Shown here in pieces: positions 25,250 through 37,124 of a stretch of 64,000 nucleotides of DNA. A model generated the notes under the pieces. That model had not been told where the DNA came from. It was given only the letters and a program-made list of their open reading frames with translations, and made no database searches. Where the stretch lies: positions 3,341,001 to 3,405,000 of the forward strand of contig JAUKPH010000017.1 of the NCBI GenBank assembly GCA_030549335.1, written 5' to 3'. Position 1 is the stretch's first letter, and each line of letters starts with the position of its first letter. This stretch comes from Pontederia crassipes. Lineage: Eukaryota > Streptophyta > Magnoliopsida > Commelinales > Pontederiaceae. A program made the translations under genes and the position numbers.

Positions 25250-25837
25250 CAGTTAGATGTTAAACGAGGTCACGTCCCTATTTGTTTGCTCGGGGACATC
25301 GCTGAACCTGAGCCCATTCCACGGCCCGGAGCGCCAAAGCAATCATGCGCCTGGTGCCCACAGGATTATCTCCATGGCCACGATGTACTCGCCCTACGAT
25401 GGGTCACTGGCCCTCATCCAGACAATCAGGTTCCGAAACTCAGTCGTCGAGTTCATCCAAACTTCATGCCCAGTAGCACCGTCTCAATCAAGTGGTAGAA
25501 GCACTGCCACGCAAATCAGTCGGAGTTATCGCTACTGCTGGTGGACTGTCTCATGACGAAGTTGCCATCATCCAACGGCTGCGCCATGGGATTGGACAAG
25601 GTCTTCGTGCTCGAGTGTGTCGTTGTTGTCCAACAACAAGCTCCCAAGGCGGCCGAGGATCGGCTTGTCGCAGTTGGTGACCCACACGACGGTTTGTGCG
25701 AAGATGTTGTAGTACCATATGCCAACGTAGTAGTTGTCTGAGTTCACATGACTAAAGAAGCCAAGCTCAAAGCTTTGGTCTACCGAGACCAAGATGTTGC
25801 CATCGGCGAGGTTCTCGTTCGGCGTCAAGGTGTCAAC
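25250..25837 (-). pseudogene. G-type lectin S-receptor-like kinase relic, lectin part
   Basis: The minus strand encodes the start of the extracellular domain of a G-type (bulb-lectin) receptor-like kinase, a plasma-membrane protein of plant perception and defence. Visible pieces are VDTLTPNENLADG, SFELGFFSHVNSDNYYVGIWY and QTVVWVTNCDKPI, the B-lectin core. Further on, across frameshifts and stops, come fragments of the following SLG region (LLGMKFG, SGPWNGLRFSDVPEQTN in different frames). No transmembrane or kinase sequence follows. The 5' end stops exactly at the LTR of the chromovirus (25838), and the missing signal peptide is found on the far side of that element. It is a pseudogene. Confidence 0.85.
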
Positions 25838-26974
25838 TGTCACGCCCCCGGGGCAACACCTCCCGCACCAACGAATCACATTTCGATGCGCGGCGGAGCC
25901 GGCCCAACGACGGCGTCACAAGGCTTTCAATACAATCAATAATATGTATGCAGCGGAAACACAATGTACAATTCATGTGGATCAATGAAATGATAACACG
26001 ATACGATATTTCAAATTTTTGATAAAACTCCATAATTGTACATGGCCAGCATCATACATAATATGAATGAACTTAAACATTCAAGTTACATTCTTGAGTC
26101 ACAAATAAATTGCAAACCCCAGCATGGGCAGCAAGATACAACAACCGAAACAAGGTTCTAAGCAAGTACATAAGGTCTACTAATTAGCCATGAATAAAAG
26201 AACTAAAATCCTAGACATGAGCGCCTTAGCCTTTATTTTCTGTAGGATCCATTGTAGGGAAAATATATTTCATTAGAGTATGTAAGATCTAAGCCATAAA
26301 ATGATCAAATTACATAATATAACATAAAACACTATAATGGACAGCAATAACAATGAACAATGACTATACAATTCAATTGATTATCTAGTTATTTTCTTAA
26401 ACTAAGTTATATCAATTTCATTTGATCTTTGGGCTCACCAATATTAAGCATGAACAATGCAATCAATATGGCATTGTCATACCCAATGTGACACATGGTC
26501 CAATAGTGTTCATGCTTAATCCATTTGTCATTATCTTGTTTGTTATCATATGATAAGTGAAAGTTTGCACCAAGACTTCCAATATTCGATCCTCATATAG
26601 CCATTCCTCAATTCTCATCATATGACAACATCAATTTCAATTCAATTCAATTAATAACAATCAATAGTGTGAGCCTATAACAATTGGTCGGAGGACTGAA
26701 TCTTGCCTTAGTCAAACAATAGTGTGGCTAGCTAGACCGCGCGAAATTTGTTCGTTCCCAAAATAATAAGTGTCTCGAAGGACCGATTAATCGATATGGA
26801 GGCATCTACCTACCAATTGGATAGGCTCATTAGTTACGTTCCTCCGACGAGTTCATTCAATCAATCAATACATCATTACGTTAATCGATTCTATTTATAG
26901 CTGAGCATGCATATCGATATCAGCTAGATTATCAATCAATTTTTCATAAAAATAATCATAACAATTCTGTTACT

Positions 26975-27265
26975 ATGCTGGACCGATCAATCGGCCTCTA
27001 TGAGAGGTCGTCCGGAATTCAGCTGACAATCAACCGGTACCGGACGATCGACCGGCACAGTATTAACAATTGCCTTGGCCGTCAGTCGATCGATCTATTA
27101 GCCGATCGATCAATCGGCATGGTCTCGACGTTCTTGCCAATCGCTGTCCATTTACCGATCGATCGGCCGCTAGTAGCGGTCGACCGATCATATCATAATT
27201 TCCTTATGATATGTATTTCACCACTACGCCGGTCGGTCGGGCATACGGTCAACCGGTCTATGTTG
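26975..27265. repeat. CGACCGG/CGATCGG motif array in chromovirus 1 3' LTR
   Basis: About a dozen copies of GGTCGACCGG / CGATCGGCC / CGGTCGACC type palindromic cores occur at irregular spacing. The same array in the other LTR is at 33030-33270. Confidence 0.7.
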
Positions 27266-27310
27266 CAAAATGAAAACTAAACATTTTTCCTAAGTTTTTC
27301 AAGATGCAAT

Positions 27311-28350
27311 CAATATTGTCTGAACTGGACCGGACAATGATACGGACAAGTGTCCGTTTTAGGTTGGACCGGTTGAACCATTCGGTCGGACCGGATAAGA
27401 ATAAAATAATATATTTAATATGATATATTAAATTACGTTATCATATTAATGATGTTAAAAATTAATTATATAAAAATAATAACAATAAATCATTTAAAAC
27501 TAATGTTAAAATCATTACACATTTAATAAATTAAAATCATATGAAATTTAATTTTTATATATAAATTTTATTCTTACTAATTTTTTTGTATCACATATCT
27601 TTTTTCTTTTCCGTTAGAAGTAATATTATGATTATATATAACTAGATATATAATATAATTGGTGGTCAACTATCTAATGTGAACTTATTAATTATTAGAT
27701 ACTAAATAAAAAATTAAAATTTGTGTATTTATAATATTATATATAACTATACTATACTAACTATTATAATATTATTGTATGTTATACATATGACAAAGAA
27801 GTTTGTATCCTTCATTCATTAAAAATTTACTTAATATGATAAATATTATATATAATACAATAATATAAAATTAATTTATATTACAATATACATGTATGAT
27901 ATTAAAATATTGAATAAGATCATAATATATAAGAGATACTTGAAAGTATGACAAATATTAACTAAATGAAAAAAGAAAAGAACAAGTATGTATAAAAATA
28001 TAGTCCCACATTCATTATAGTAGTAGGATATGAGTAAAGGGACAAGTATTAATAGAGGAGGAGACTATTATGCCAATATAGAGTTTTATGGAGAAGGTCC
28101 ATTTTGAATCTTTTCCAAATTTAAAATAATAATTTTATCATATTATTTTATAACAAAAAAAATTGTTTAAATTCGATCGGTTCATCTGAAATGTGGTCCA
28201 ATTCGGTTCAATCCATTTTGATTGGTCTGACCAGGTTCAATCTTGTCCAATTACAAGCTCGATTTTGGAGCTTGCAATAGACCGTTGTGAGGGCCGGTCG
28301 ACAGTTTGATCGGTTCGACCGGCCGGTCCGGTTCGGCCCTCACAACATTG
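27311..28350. mobile_element. hAT-like non-autonomous element, copy 2
   Basis: Termini CAATATTGT and (complement) CAATGTTGT, flanked by a perfect 8-bp duplication GATGCAAT (27303-27310 and 28351-28358). The homologous LTR at 33.3 kb has the empty site with a single GATGCAAT. Subterminal CCGGACCGG-type repeats match copy 1 at 6475-7146. The AT-rich core is non-coding. Confidence 0.9.
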
Positions 28351-28959
28351 GATGCAATACATCATACATTTTGCCACACAATCACATAACATGCTAGACT
28401 CTCATTCATAACAAAACATGATAAAGTTGTCAATTTCTAACATGCAATGTCCTAAGTTTAAGATGAACCTGAACATGCTTCTAATTTCATGTTCCAAAAC
28501 TAATTTCTAATGGTAAGAACACTTAGGGCAGATTTTACACATTAGCATTTGAGTTAATTAGGCTTAGATCTATCTTAGTCTATGACCAAGCTAGAGATCC
28601 ACCTTGCATACTTATTTTTAAGCACAAAATTTCCTTTCTCACAGATGCCCTCCTCTTCTTTCTCCCCTTGTTGTTCTTCTTCTCCTTCTCTTCCAATCAC
28701 GTCCAGCAGCACCTTAATCCTCCTCCAAAGCTCTACCCTTTTGCTGCTGATCTTTTGCCAAAATGAGGCTGAGTTGTAGTGATTCTCGGATTTGAGCTTC
28801 AAGGTCACAAGAGCTAGGGCTGGAATGGCTTTTATATCAAATGGGTTGATGGTGAGTGGATTTTGGGGTGGAATGGAGGGCTGCCAAGTGTCAAATGCCC
28901 TCTTCTTGTCTTCTATTTTATTGATAGGTGTTACATTCTATCCCCTTAAAAAAATTGCC

Positions 28960-30437
28960 CTTGAATTTAATTAAACTTAACACTTACCGAAAAGATGCGA
29001 GAATTTTTTCCTCATTTCATCTTCGAGTTCCCAAGTGGCTTCTCAATCTCGATGATGTTGCCATGTAATCTTCACTATTGGCACAATCTTGTTGCGCAAA
29101 TACTTCTCCCTGAATTCCAGCACTTCAATTGTGTACTCTTCATAAGTCAAATTTTCCTTAAGGTTTGGTTCTTCCACAATCAGCACATTGGAATCATCAT
29201 GATTGTATTTTCGTAACATAGATACATGAAATACATTATGAATGACTGCATAAAATGATGACAGCGCCAATCTATATGCGTTTTCACAAATCCTCTCCAA
29301 TATTTTGAAAGTCACAATGTATCTCGGACTTAGTTTCCTTTTCGGCTGAAACACATCATTCCTTTTGTTGGTGAAGTTTTCAAAAGAACATGTTCACCAA
29401 TTTGAAATTTCAGCTTTCTTCTCTTCAATTCGGCATAGCTCTTTTGTCGATTTTGGGCGGCTTGCATTATTTCTTTAACCAACTTCATTTTTTCAGCATA
29501 TTGTTCCACAATATCCGGTCCTAAAAATGGTCCATCTCCCACTTCCGACCATTATATAGGAGATCTATACAGACGTCCATATAAGGCTTCAAACGGTGCC
29601 ATCTTTATTGTCGAATGATAGCTATCATTGTAAGCAAATTCAACCAACGCTATGTGTTCACTCCATGAGCCTTGCCAATCCAAAGCACATGCTCTCAACA
29701 TGTCTTCCATAGTTTGAATTGTTCTTTCATTTTGGCCGTCCGATTGCGGATGGAATGCGGTCTATAGTTTAGCTTTGTCCCAAACGCATTTTGAAATCCT
29801 TTCCAAAATTTACTAGTAAATCTTGGATCCCTATCCGACACAATGGAGATGAGATCCCATGGAGTCGGATAACTTCCTTGACATAAAGTGTCACCAAGCT
29901 GTCCAAAGATTGCCTTATCCTTATAGGTAAGAAGTTGATTGATTTTGTGAATCTGACCAGAATCACCCACACCGAGTTATTTTCATTCTTCGTCCTTGGC
30001 AAGCCAACAACGAAGACCATAGTAATTTCTTCCCATTTCCATTCTGACAAATCCAAAGGATGGAGTAAATCGAATGGTCTTTGGTGCTCAACTTTCACTT
30101 GTTGACACACTAAACATTTGAAGACGAACTCGGTGATTCCCTTCTTTATATTATTTCACCAAAAGTTTCTTTGCACATCCTTATACATTTTTGTGCTTCC
30201 GGGATGCATTGTAAATTTTGACTTGTGACATTCACTTAGTACCTCTTGTTTGAGCTTTTTATCACTTGGAACCCAAAACCTATTTCGAAGTCGAATTGCG
30301 CCATCACTCTCAAATCTGAAACCCATGTATTTTTTTTGACATAGAGCTGTCATGTGTTGAAATTCGAAATCTTCTCTTTGTACTTGCATGATTCGGCCAA
30401 AAAGATTAACCTGAATCCCATATTGAACCATTAACAT
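28960..30437 (-). pseudogene. pol: Integrase and chromodomain remnant of chromovirus 1
   Basis: From high to low coordinates: a zinc-binding HHCC integrase N-terminus (about 30437-30156), integrase core pieces (about 30110-29700), a C-terminal linker (NVFHVSMLRKY near 29230) and a chromodomain ending (KITWQHHRD, a stop, then EATWELEDEM at about 29060-29000). Integrase inserts the cDNA, and the chromodomain targets it to heterochromatin. Multiple frameshifts and stops, one of them inside the chromodomain, show it is inactive. Confidence 0.8.
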
Positions 30438-30440
30438 AGC

Positions 30441-32036
30441 TCAACCACCAATTAGAGTGGGACTCCATTGTATGACACTCTCTATTATATTCCATCTATG
30501 CACTCTCAAACATGTCATCTTTCCGTCCCATTTTCGACTTAAGGCATCCGCCACTACGTTTGCCTTTCCTGAATGATATGTGATGTCAAATTCATAATCC
30601 TTTAAAAATTTCAGCCACCATCTTTGCCTTATATTTAGCTCCTTTTGTGAGAAGATGTACTTCAAACTTTTGTGGTCCGAGTACACTTCAAATTCTACTC
30701 CGTATAAGTAGTGTCTCCATATTTTTAATGCAAACACCACTGCTGCCAGCTCTAAGTTATGGGTGGGATAATTATTTTCATGATTCTTTAGTTGCTTAGA
30801 GGCATAAGCAACCACACTCTCATGTTGCATAAGAACACATCTTAGACCAGAACCATATGCATCGCTATAAACCAAATCCACCGTTGCCCGACGGAATTGT
30901 GAGTATCGGTGCCGATATAAGTCTTCTCTTCAACTCGAGAAAACTTTCTTCACATGATTGGGTCCACACAAACTTTTCTCCTTTCTTTGTAAGTCTTGTC
31001 AAATGTGCTGAAATTTCGGAAAAGTCTTGTATGAACCTCTTATAATATCCCGCTACGCCGAGAAAACTTCTAATTTTGGTCACCATAGTTGGTTGATCCC
31101 AATTAATTATCGCTTCCACCTTTGCCGGGTTTACAGAAATGCCTTCTCCTGAAATAATATGACCTAGGAACACCACTTGGTTCAATCAAAACTCACACTT
31201 TGAAAATTTGACAAACAATTAGTGTTGTATTAAAATTTTCAGCACTATTTGTAAGTATTCCCGATGCTCCTCGAGACTAGATGAGTACACCAATATGTCA
31301 TCCACAAATACTATGATAAATATGTCCAAGAATGGTATGAAAACCTATTCATCAAGTCCATAAAGGCTGCAGAAGCATTCATTAATCCGAAAGGCAGAAC
31401 CAAAAATTCATAATGGCCATACTTCGACCTAAAGGCTATTTTAGGCACATCATCCTCAGCTATACGTAGCTGATGGTAGTCGCTTCTTAAATTAATCTTT
31501 GAAAACACCAATATCGATGATAATTGGTCAAACAAATCATCGATGTGGAGCAACGGATACTTGTTCATGATTGTGGTCTTGTTAAGCGTCCTATAATCGA
31601 TGTATAACCTAAGAGAACCATCTTTTTTTTTCACGAACAGCACCAGTGCGCCCCATGAAGACACACTTGGTCGGATAAAACCATTGTTCAATAACTCTTG
31701 CAATTGTGTCTTCAATTCATACATTTCAGCGGGCGCTATACGATATGGGAGTTTCGTGATGGGTTGTGTTCTCGGTGCTAATTCTATGCGAAATTCAATC
31801 TCTCTTTCCAGTGACAGTCTGGGCAGCTCTTCAAGAAACACATCTGGGTAGTTTCGGACTACATCAATCCATTCCAAAGCCTGAGATTGTGGATCATTCA
31901 TTGTGACACTTGCAAGAAATCTCCGACAGCCTCTTTTCAGCAATTTATTAGATTTTATTGCTGAAATTAGCACCTTCTTTTCACCGGATGGAGTCCTTCG
32001 GATCATAATTTGATGTCCGTCTATGGTGGTAACCAC
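30441..32036 (-). pseudogene. pol: Reverse transcriptase and RNase H remnant of chromovirus 1
   Basis: Reverse transcriptase blocks are clear: [27 protein letters not shown] and [13 protein letters not shown], with the catalytic [11 protein letters not shown] at about 31320-31285. FLGHIISGEGI and RSFLGVAGYYKRFIQDFSE follow. RNase H follows ([38 protein letters not shown]). Frames are broken after the FGL block and near 31190. The order RT-RNase H-integrase identifies a Ty3 (gypsy) element. Confidence 0.85.
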
Positions 32037-32039
32037 TAG

Positions 32040-32300
32040 TTTTTTTCTCTACAAAAGACATGCACGTCATTATAGGAAAATCAATCCATACATATTATGA
32101 CGTCATAATCCATCATTGAAATTACTACCAAATCAGCCGACAAATTGTAGCCTTCAACTTGCACAAGTACATTAGGAATATACCTCCTAGTGGATGTATC
32201 CCCAACTGGAGTTAATATCTCCATTTCCCAATTCATTTTCCTCATTGTAACATTGAGTAACTTAGCAAAATCATACGAAATGAACGAGTGCGTAGATTAT
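32040..32300 (-). pseudogene. pol: Aspartic protease remnant of chromovirus 1
   Basis: The minus strand reads fragments such as ISYDFAKLLNVT, VLVQVEGYNLSADLVV and MDYDVIICMDWFS, the C-terminal half of a Ty3 protease leading into reverse transcriptase. It is broken by a stop just after the DWFS block. The catalytic Asp half and all of gag are missing, and the 5' LTR follows directly. Confidence 0.65.
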
Positions 32301-32305
32301 ACATT

Positions 32306-33927
32306 CCATTGCAAGAAAAATACATTCCATTAGAGTGTAAGATCTAAGCCATAAAATGATCAAGTTACATAATATGACATAAAACACTATAATGGACAAC
32401 AATAGCAATGAACAATGACTATACAATTCAATTAATTATCTAGGTGTTTTCTTAACCTAGATTATATCAATTTCATTTGATCTTTAGACTCACCAATATT
32501 AAGCATGAACAATGCAATCAATATGGCATTGTCATGCCTAATGTGACCCATGGTCCAATAGTGTTCATGCTTAATCCATTTGTCATTATCTTGTTTGTTA
32601 TCATATGATGAGTGGAAATTTGCACCAAGATTTTCAATATTCGATCCCCATATAGCCATCCCTCAATTCTCATCATATGACAATGCCAATTTTAATTCAA
32701 TTCAATTAATAACAATCAATAGTGTGAGCCTATAATAATTGATCGGAGGACTGAATCTTACCTTAATCAAACAATAGTGTGGCTAGCTAGACCATGGGTA
32801 ATCTGTCCATTCCCGAAATAATAGGTGTTCCGAAAGACCGACTAATCGATATGGAGACATCTACCTATCAATTGGATAGGCTCATCAGTTACGTTCCTCC
32901 GACAAGTTCATTCAATCAATCAATATATCATTACGTTAATCAATTCTATTTATAGCTGAGCATGCATATCGATATAAGCTAAATTATCAATCAATTTTCC
33001 ATAAAAATAATCATAACAATTCAGCTGATAATCAATCGGTTGGTCGACCGGACGGTCGACCGGCATAGTATTAACAATCTTCTTGACCGTCGGTCGATCG
33101 ATCTATCAGCCAATCAATCGACCAGTATAGTCTCGACGTTTTTGCCAATCGCTGCCTATTTACCGGTCGATCGGCCACTGGTAATGGTCAATCGGTCATA
33201 TCGTAATTTCCTTATGATATGTATTTCACCACTATGCCGGTTGATCGATCATTCCCGGCGGTCGAACGGTATATGTTGCAGAATGAAAACTAGACATTTG
33301 TCCTAAGTTTTTCAAGATGCAATACATCATACATTTTGCCACACAATCACATAACGTGCTAAATTCTCATTCAGAACAAAACATGATAAAGTTGTCAATT
33401 TCTAATATGCAATGTCCTAGGTTTAGATGAACCTAAACATGCTTCTAATTTCAAGTTCCAAAACTGATTTCTAATGGTAAGAACACCTAGGGCAGATCTT
33501 ACACATTAGCATTTGAGTTAGTTAAGCTTAGATCTACCAAGGTAGGGATCCACCTTACATACCTATTTTTAAGCACAAAACCTCCTTTCTCACAGCTGCC
33601 CTCCTCTTCTTTCTCCCCTTGCTGTTCTTCTTCTCCTTCTCTCCCAACCACGTCCAGCAGCACCTTGATCCTCCTCCAAAGCTCCACCCTCTTGCTGCTG
33701 ACCTGCTGCCAAAATGAGACTGAGTTGCAGTGATTCTCGGATTTGAGCTTCAAGGTCACAAGAGCTAGGGCAGAAGTTTGCTGGAATGGGGAATAGGGTA
33801 GAAAAATGGGGCTGGAATGGCTTTTATATCAGATGGGTAGATGGTGAGTGGGTTTTGGGGTGGAATGGAGGGCTACCAAGTGTCAAATGCCCCCTTTTTG
33901 TTTTCTATTTTATTGACAGGTGTTACA
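32306..33927 (-). repeat. 5' LTR of chromovirus 1 (truncated)
   Basis: A direct repeat of 26253-28935 without the hAT insertion. It includes the CGACCGG array at 33030-33270 and a Glu/Lys-rich open stretch (33499-33759) that is also in the other LTR and is simply (A/G)-rich LTR sequence. It ends (plus strand) GACAGGTGTTACA. Confidence 0.8.
33030..33270. repeat. CGACCGG motif array in chromovirus 1 5' LTR
   Basis: The counterpart of 26975-27265, with TGGTCGACCGGACGGTCGAC and several CGATCGG/CAATCGG variants. Substitutions between the two LTRs are visible. Confidence 0.7.
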
Positions 33928-34011
33928 TCAAGTGGAAGAGGCCATTAGAGCCTCGGACATGAAGAGGAGGAGGAGAAGGTGGAGGGGTGGCGGCATTTTG
34001 AGACCTGTCAT
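33928..34011 (-). pseudogene. G-type lectin receptor kinase relic, signal-peptide part
   Basis: On the minus strand an ATG at 34011 opens a short frame with a classical secretion signal (PPPLHLLLLLFMSEALMASS), ending at the chromovirus border. Receptor kinases of this class have such a signal directly before the VDTLTP start of the B-lectin domain, and that start lies on the other side of the element at 25837. The two pieces are therefore the split halves of one gene. Joining them is not exactly in frame, so it may already have been damaged. Confidence 0.7.
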
Positions 34012-34036
34012 GGCGCCTGTGTCACAGGACCAAAAT

Positions 34037-34390
34037 ACACTACAAAAAAATTTAACTTTGGGGACGTTTAATAAACATCACCAAAATTTAATTAAACATC
34101 AACAAAGTCCTTAGATGACATTTATTAAACGTCGGCCTCAAACGTCACCATAACTAAGTCATAGAAAGTATTTATGACGCATATTCAACAAACATTACCA
34201 AAAATTTAAACGTCACAAAAGCATAGGCATAACCTTTTTATGACGTTTAAGAGTCCCTAAATGTTGTACAAAGGTTTACAGTTAATACATTATACTTTCA
34301 AATATTTCGACGGCTGAACCCGTTGAAACTTCCGACAGATGGCTATCCATTGGATGTTCTGACAGTCATAGTTGTCAATATTCAAATTAT
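34037..34390. mobile_element. One-ended CACTA-like fragment
   Basis: It starts CACTACAAAAAAATTTAAC, followed by subterminal copies of GACGTTTAATAAACATCACC variants and then by TTTCGACGGCTGAACC-type repeats like those in the two complete CACTA elements. No matching TTGTAGTG end was found downstream, so it is truncated. Confidence 0.45.
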
Positions 34391-34779
34391 CATATTATAT
34401 TATAATAATATAATATATTATAACCATTATTTCTTCTCATCTTCTTCTTCGTTCTTCAGAAGTGCTCCTCCATTCTTGGCTTGAAAACTTCAGTTGCAGG
34501 CCTTAGCAAATATTATTTTTTACTATCAAACATCCCTTTTTATATAGGCTCATGTTTTTTCATTCAATTTGAGAAGAAACAAAAATCTTTTTTCTTGTAA
34601 GATAAGGTAAAGTCAAAATCCAATTGATCATGAGATTTTTTTCCTTGTGAAATCTCAAAATTTCTAACTTAGTTTGTTTCAAATTAATCCATGGGACATA
34701 TGGAAATAGTTGGAGTCCTTGTGCATTGATAATTCTTTCAAAAATACGTTAAATGTCGAAATCTATGTCCTCACGCCCC

Positions 34780-35430
34780 CTAAGTAGCTCGGCTCAATTA
34801 GAATGAATCTCGAAATTTGTCTGCGATCGTCACGGGACTGAGTAAGGTTTCACGATTATGATTCGGGCATTTTTTGTTCAATCGTGCAACGTAAGTATCT
34901 TCATCGCCCGTAACAAAATTATAATGGCCTATATCTTCATCACCCATAACAAAATTATAACGGACTGTAAAACTCAATTCCAAAATACGTAAACGTTATG
35001 TGACACCCGTCATGGATGTTTCACAACCCGTTAAGTAATAAAAAAACATCCTCCAACCTTTTCTGTGATATCCGTGAGAACTTCGTAACGACCCGCAAGG
35101 TATTCGTCTTCAAAATGCCTCAACTCGTAATGGCCCATTAGAGGATTTCACGATCTGTGATGACGATCCGTGAAACTGCGCGATCCGTGAATACTAGCTC
35201 TAGCGACCGTGAAAATATGTCACAGCTCGTAAATTTCTCAGTTGAAGAGTATAAATCGCTCGGTCCGTGAAATGATGAAATTGGTGCGTGAAACTCCATC
35301 TTTACAGCTGTGAGATATGTTTAATGATCCGTGAAATAAAAATTCCTCATGAAGTACTTCTTTGAGAGCCGTGATTGTCGGGTGCTGGGGCGTGAGATAG
35401 CTTCGTAATGGCCATGAGGAAGATATCACA
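34780..35430. repeat. Degenerate array of CCGTGAAA / CCGTAAC motifs
   Basis: At least ten imperfect copies of (G/C)(A/T)CCGTGAAA occur between 35070 and 35430. Before them come CCCGTAACAAAATTATAATGG and a near-copy (about 34905-34965), plus CGTAATGGCC variants. Spacing is irregular (about 20-45 bp). There is no convincing coding frame and no known element signature. Confidence 0.6.
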
Positions 35431-36065
35431 GTCCATGAAAGTTGAACTTGTATTTTTTATAAGTCTATTTGACTCTGTTGTGCATGATTCTTCTTTTATT
35501 CCCTTCCTTGACTATTTTTCATCGATGATTCCTTCCTACAAAATACATCAACTAGAGGTACATTTCTACTTTCAAGAATTTAAAGAAATAAATAAGCCTA
35601 AATGCAAGCCTAATTATATGTAATACAATGCACATCACATTCCATTTGTCTTGTAGGATAAAGTCGGTAACATTCATTAGCACAATATCAATGGGAGCAA
35701 AGACATCAATATAAATAGGCATAAGGGATAAGGCTGTGCAAAATATCCATGAGATTTAGTATCAATAGGTGTCCCTTTTCCAAAACTCAAAAAAAAACTT
35801 TTTTACACCCAATTTCATAACATCCATTGCATTTAATACCAATTTCCAAAACCAAGCCATGTCACTAGTAGAAATTGAGGACCATGGGTGGAAGGCACCA
35901 TACTTAGTGCTATTCACCATCAGGGTGTTGTTGTCTATTCAAAATTGCCATGACCCTCAGCCAATAAGGAGCTAGGAATACGTTGCGTATTCGGATTCCT
36001 AATCCTCCTTGTTTGGGTAGTTGGACAATTGGCCGACTAATTAGTGTCCCTTTTTCTGCCCCCTA
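35431..36065. other. Intergenic sequence
   Basis: No supported gene; short frames have no recognisable family. Confidence 0.4.
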
Positions 36066-36480
36066 TTGACCAAAGCATACTTAAGAATGAAGTTAATATA
36101 CAGATTCATGTTCTAAAAAAAAAGTTAATACAGGTTCAATTAGAATAACCTTTTCAGCTTGATTGGGAGTTTTTCCTTTTCATCCTACTAGTTTCGCAAA
36201 GACTTTGTCTGCAACAACTTTTTTCGTCTTTAGTGCTGAGAATTTTGTATGATTCAGGAGTTATTGAATTTTTTTTTAGGATTTTAATAGTGTCATTTAA
36301 GATATGAATGGCCCCTAAAGCATACTTAAGAATGAAGCTAATACAGATTCAATTAGAATAACCTTTTCCGCTTGATTGAGAGTTTTTCTTTTTCCTCCTA
36401 ATAGTTTCGCAGAGACTTTGTCTACAAAAACTTTTTCATTTTTAGTGCTGAGAATTTTGTATGATATAGGAGTTATTGAA
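36066..36480. repeat. Tandem duplication of about 245 bp
   Basis: Two copies of AAAGCATACTTAAGAATGAA, then TTAGAATAACCTTTTC, GTTTCGCA(A/G)AGACTTTGTCT and GTGCTGAGAATTTTGTATGAT, starting near 36066 and 36315. Confidence 0.75.
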
Positions 36481-37124
36481 TTATTTTTTTCGTTTGTAAC
36501 TGTTGCAGCATGACAAATTAATATATCATCCTTAGAGAAAAGGAACTAATTCTGAAGAGTTGTATGAATTTGCTTTTCCTTAGCTTGTCTAATGCTATCT
36601 TACCCATCTTATCTTAGTATTTTTCAGCCTCGTATTAGACACAATAATGAGAAATGGTTTTATTTTTCTTCTTTTGATAACAAACTTGGCCCCCTATGAC
36701 AGACTACTTATACAATTATGGTCATAGAAAGTTTACAATCATTCATATTGCAATTATAAGGAAATTCAAATTCAGAGCTATCTGATCCATCATTCCTCTC
36801 AAACTTGGACCAACCAGCCATGGTAATGAGAAATGTTTCCGTTCGAATGAAACATAATAATGAAAAGATGTCAGCAATATGTGTGGAAATAGCATGTTGT
36901 AATGAGAAATGCTTCTTTGATTATGAATACAAATGACAAAATTTGAAGCGTCTGATGATTAAAAAAAGTCTGTTTACTTCCTTTTTCTGAAAAAAAAAGT
37001 CATTGGTGAGAAAGTTGCTTAGGAAAAAGCAATAACGAACAAAAAGAACAATCTCAGTGATTGCTTTCATAATTTAAGGATGTTTTGATTTGACTTTTTT
37101 AGTATGCAACTAGGATGGATTCAA
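36481..37124. other. 3' flank of the MOB1-like gene
   Basis: AT-rich sequence with no supported gene. It is downstream of the MOB1 stop codon on the minus strand and probably includes its 3' untranslated region. Confidence 0.4.

Larger units (their letters stand above)
25838..28935 (-). repeat. 3' LTR of chromovirus 1, carrying a hAT element
   Basis: It starts (minus strand) TGTAACACC and ends GGGGGCGTGACA. It is homologous to 32306-33927 from about 26250 onward, except for the hAT insertion at 27311-28350 that is absent from the other LTR. Confidence 0.8.
25838..33927 (-). mobile_element. Ty3-type chromovirus retrotransposon 1, decayed, gag deleted
   Basis: On the minus strand the element runs 5' LTR (33927-32306), protease remnant, reverse transcriptase, RNase H, integrase, chromodomain and 3' LTR (28935-25838). 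The ends read TGTCACG...GTTACA on the plus strand. Flanks carry TCAAC (left) and TCAAG (right), a near-perfect 5-bp target duplication. A TTTTTTTAAGGGGATAG polypurine tract abuts the 3' LTR. The 5' LTR lacks its last ~440 bp and is fused to protease, so the primer-binding site and gag are gone. Confidence 0.85.

Noticed and set aside
33499-33759. Glu/Lys-rich open frame, also at 28575-28808
   Set aside because: Both copies lie at the same place in the two LTRs of chromovirus 1 and are CT-rich LTR sequence read on the other strand.
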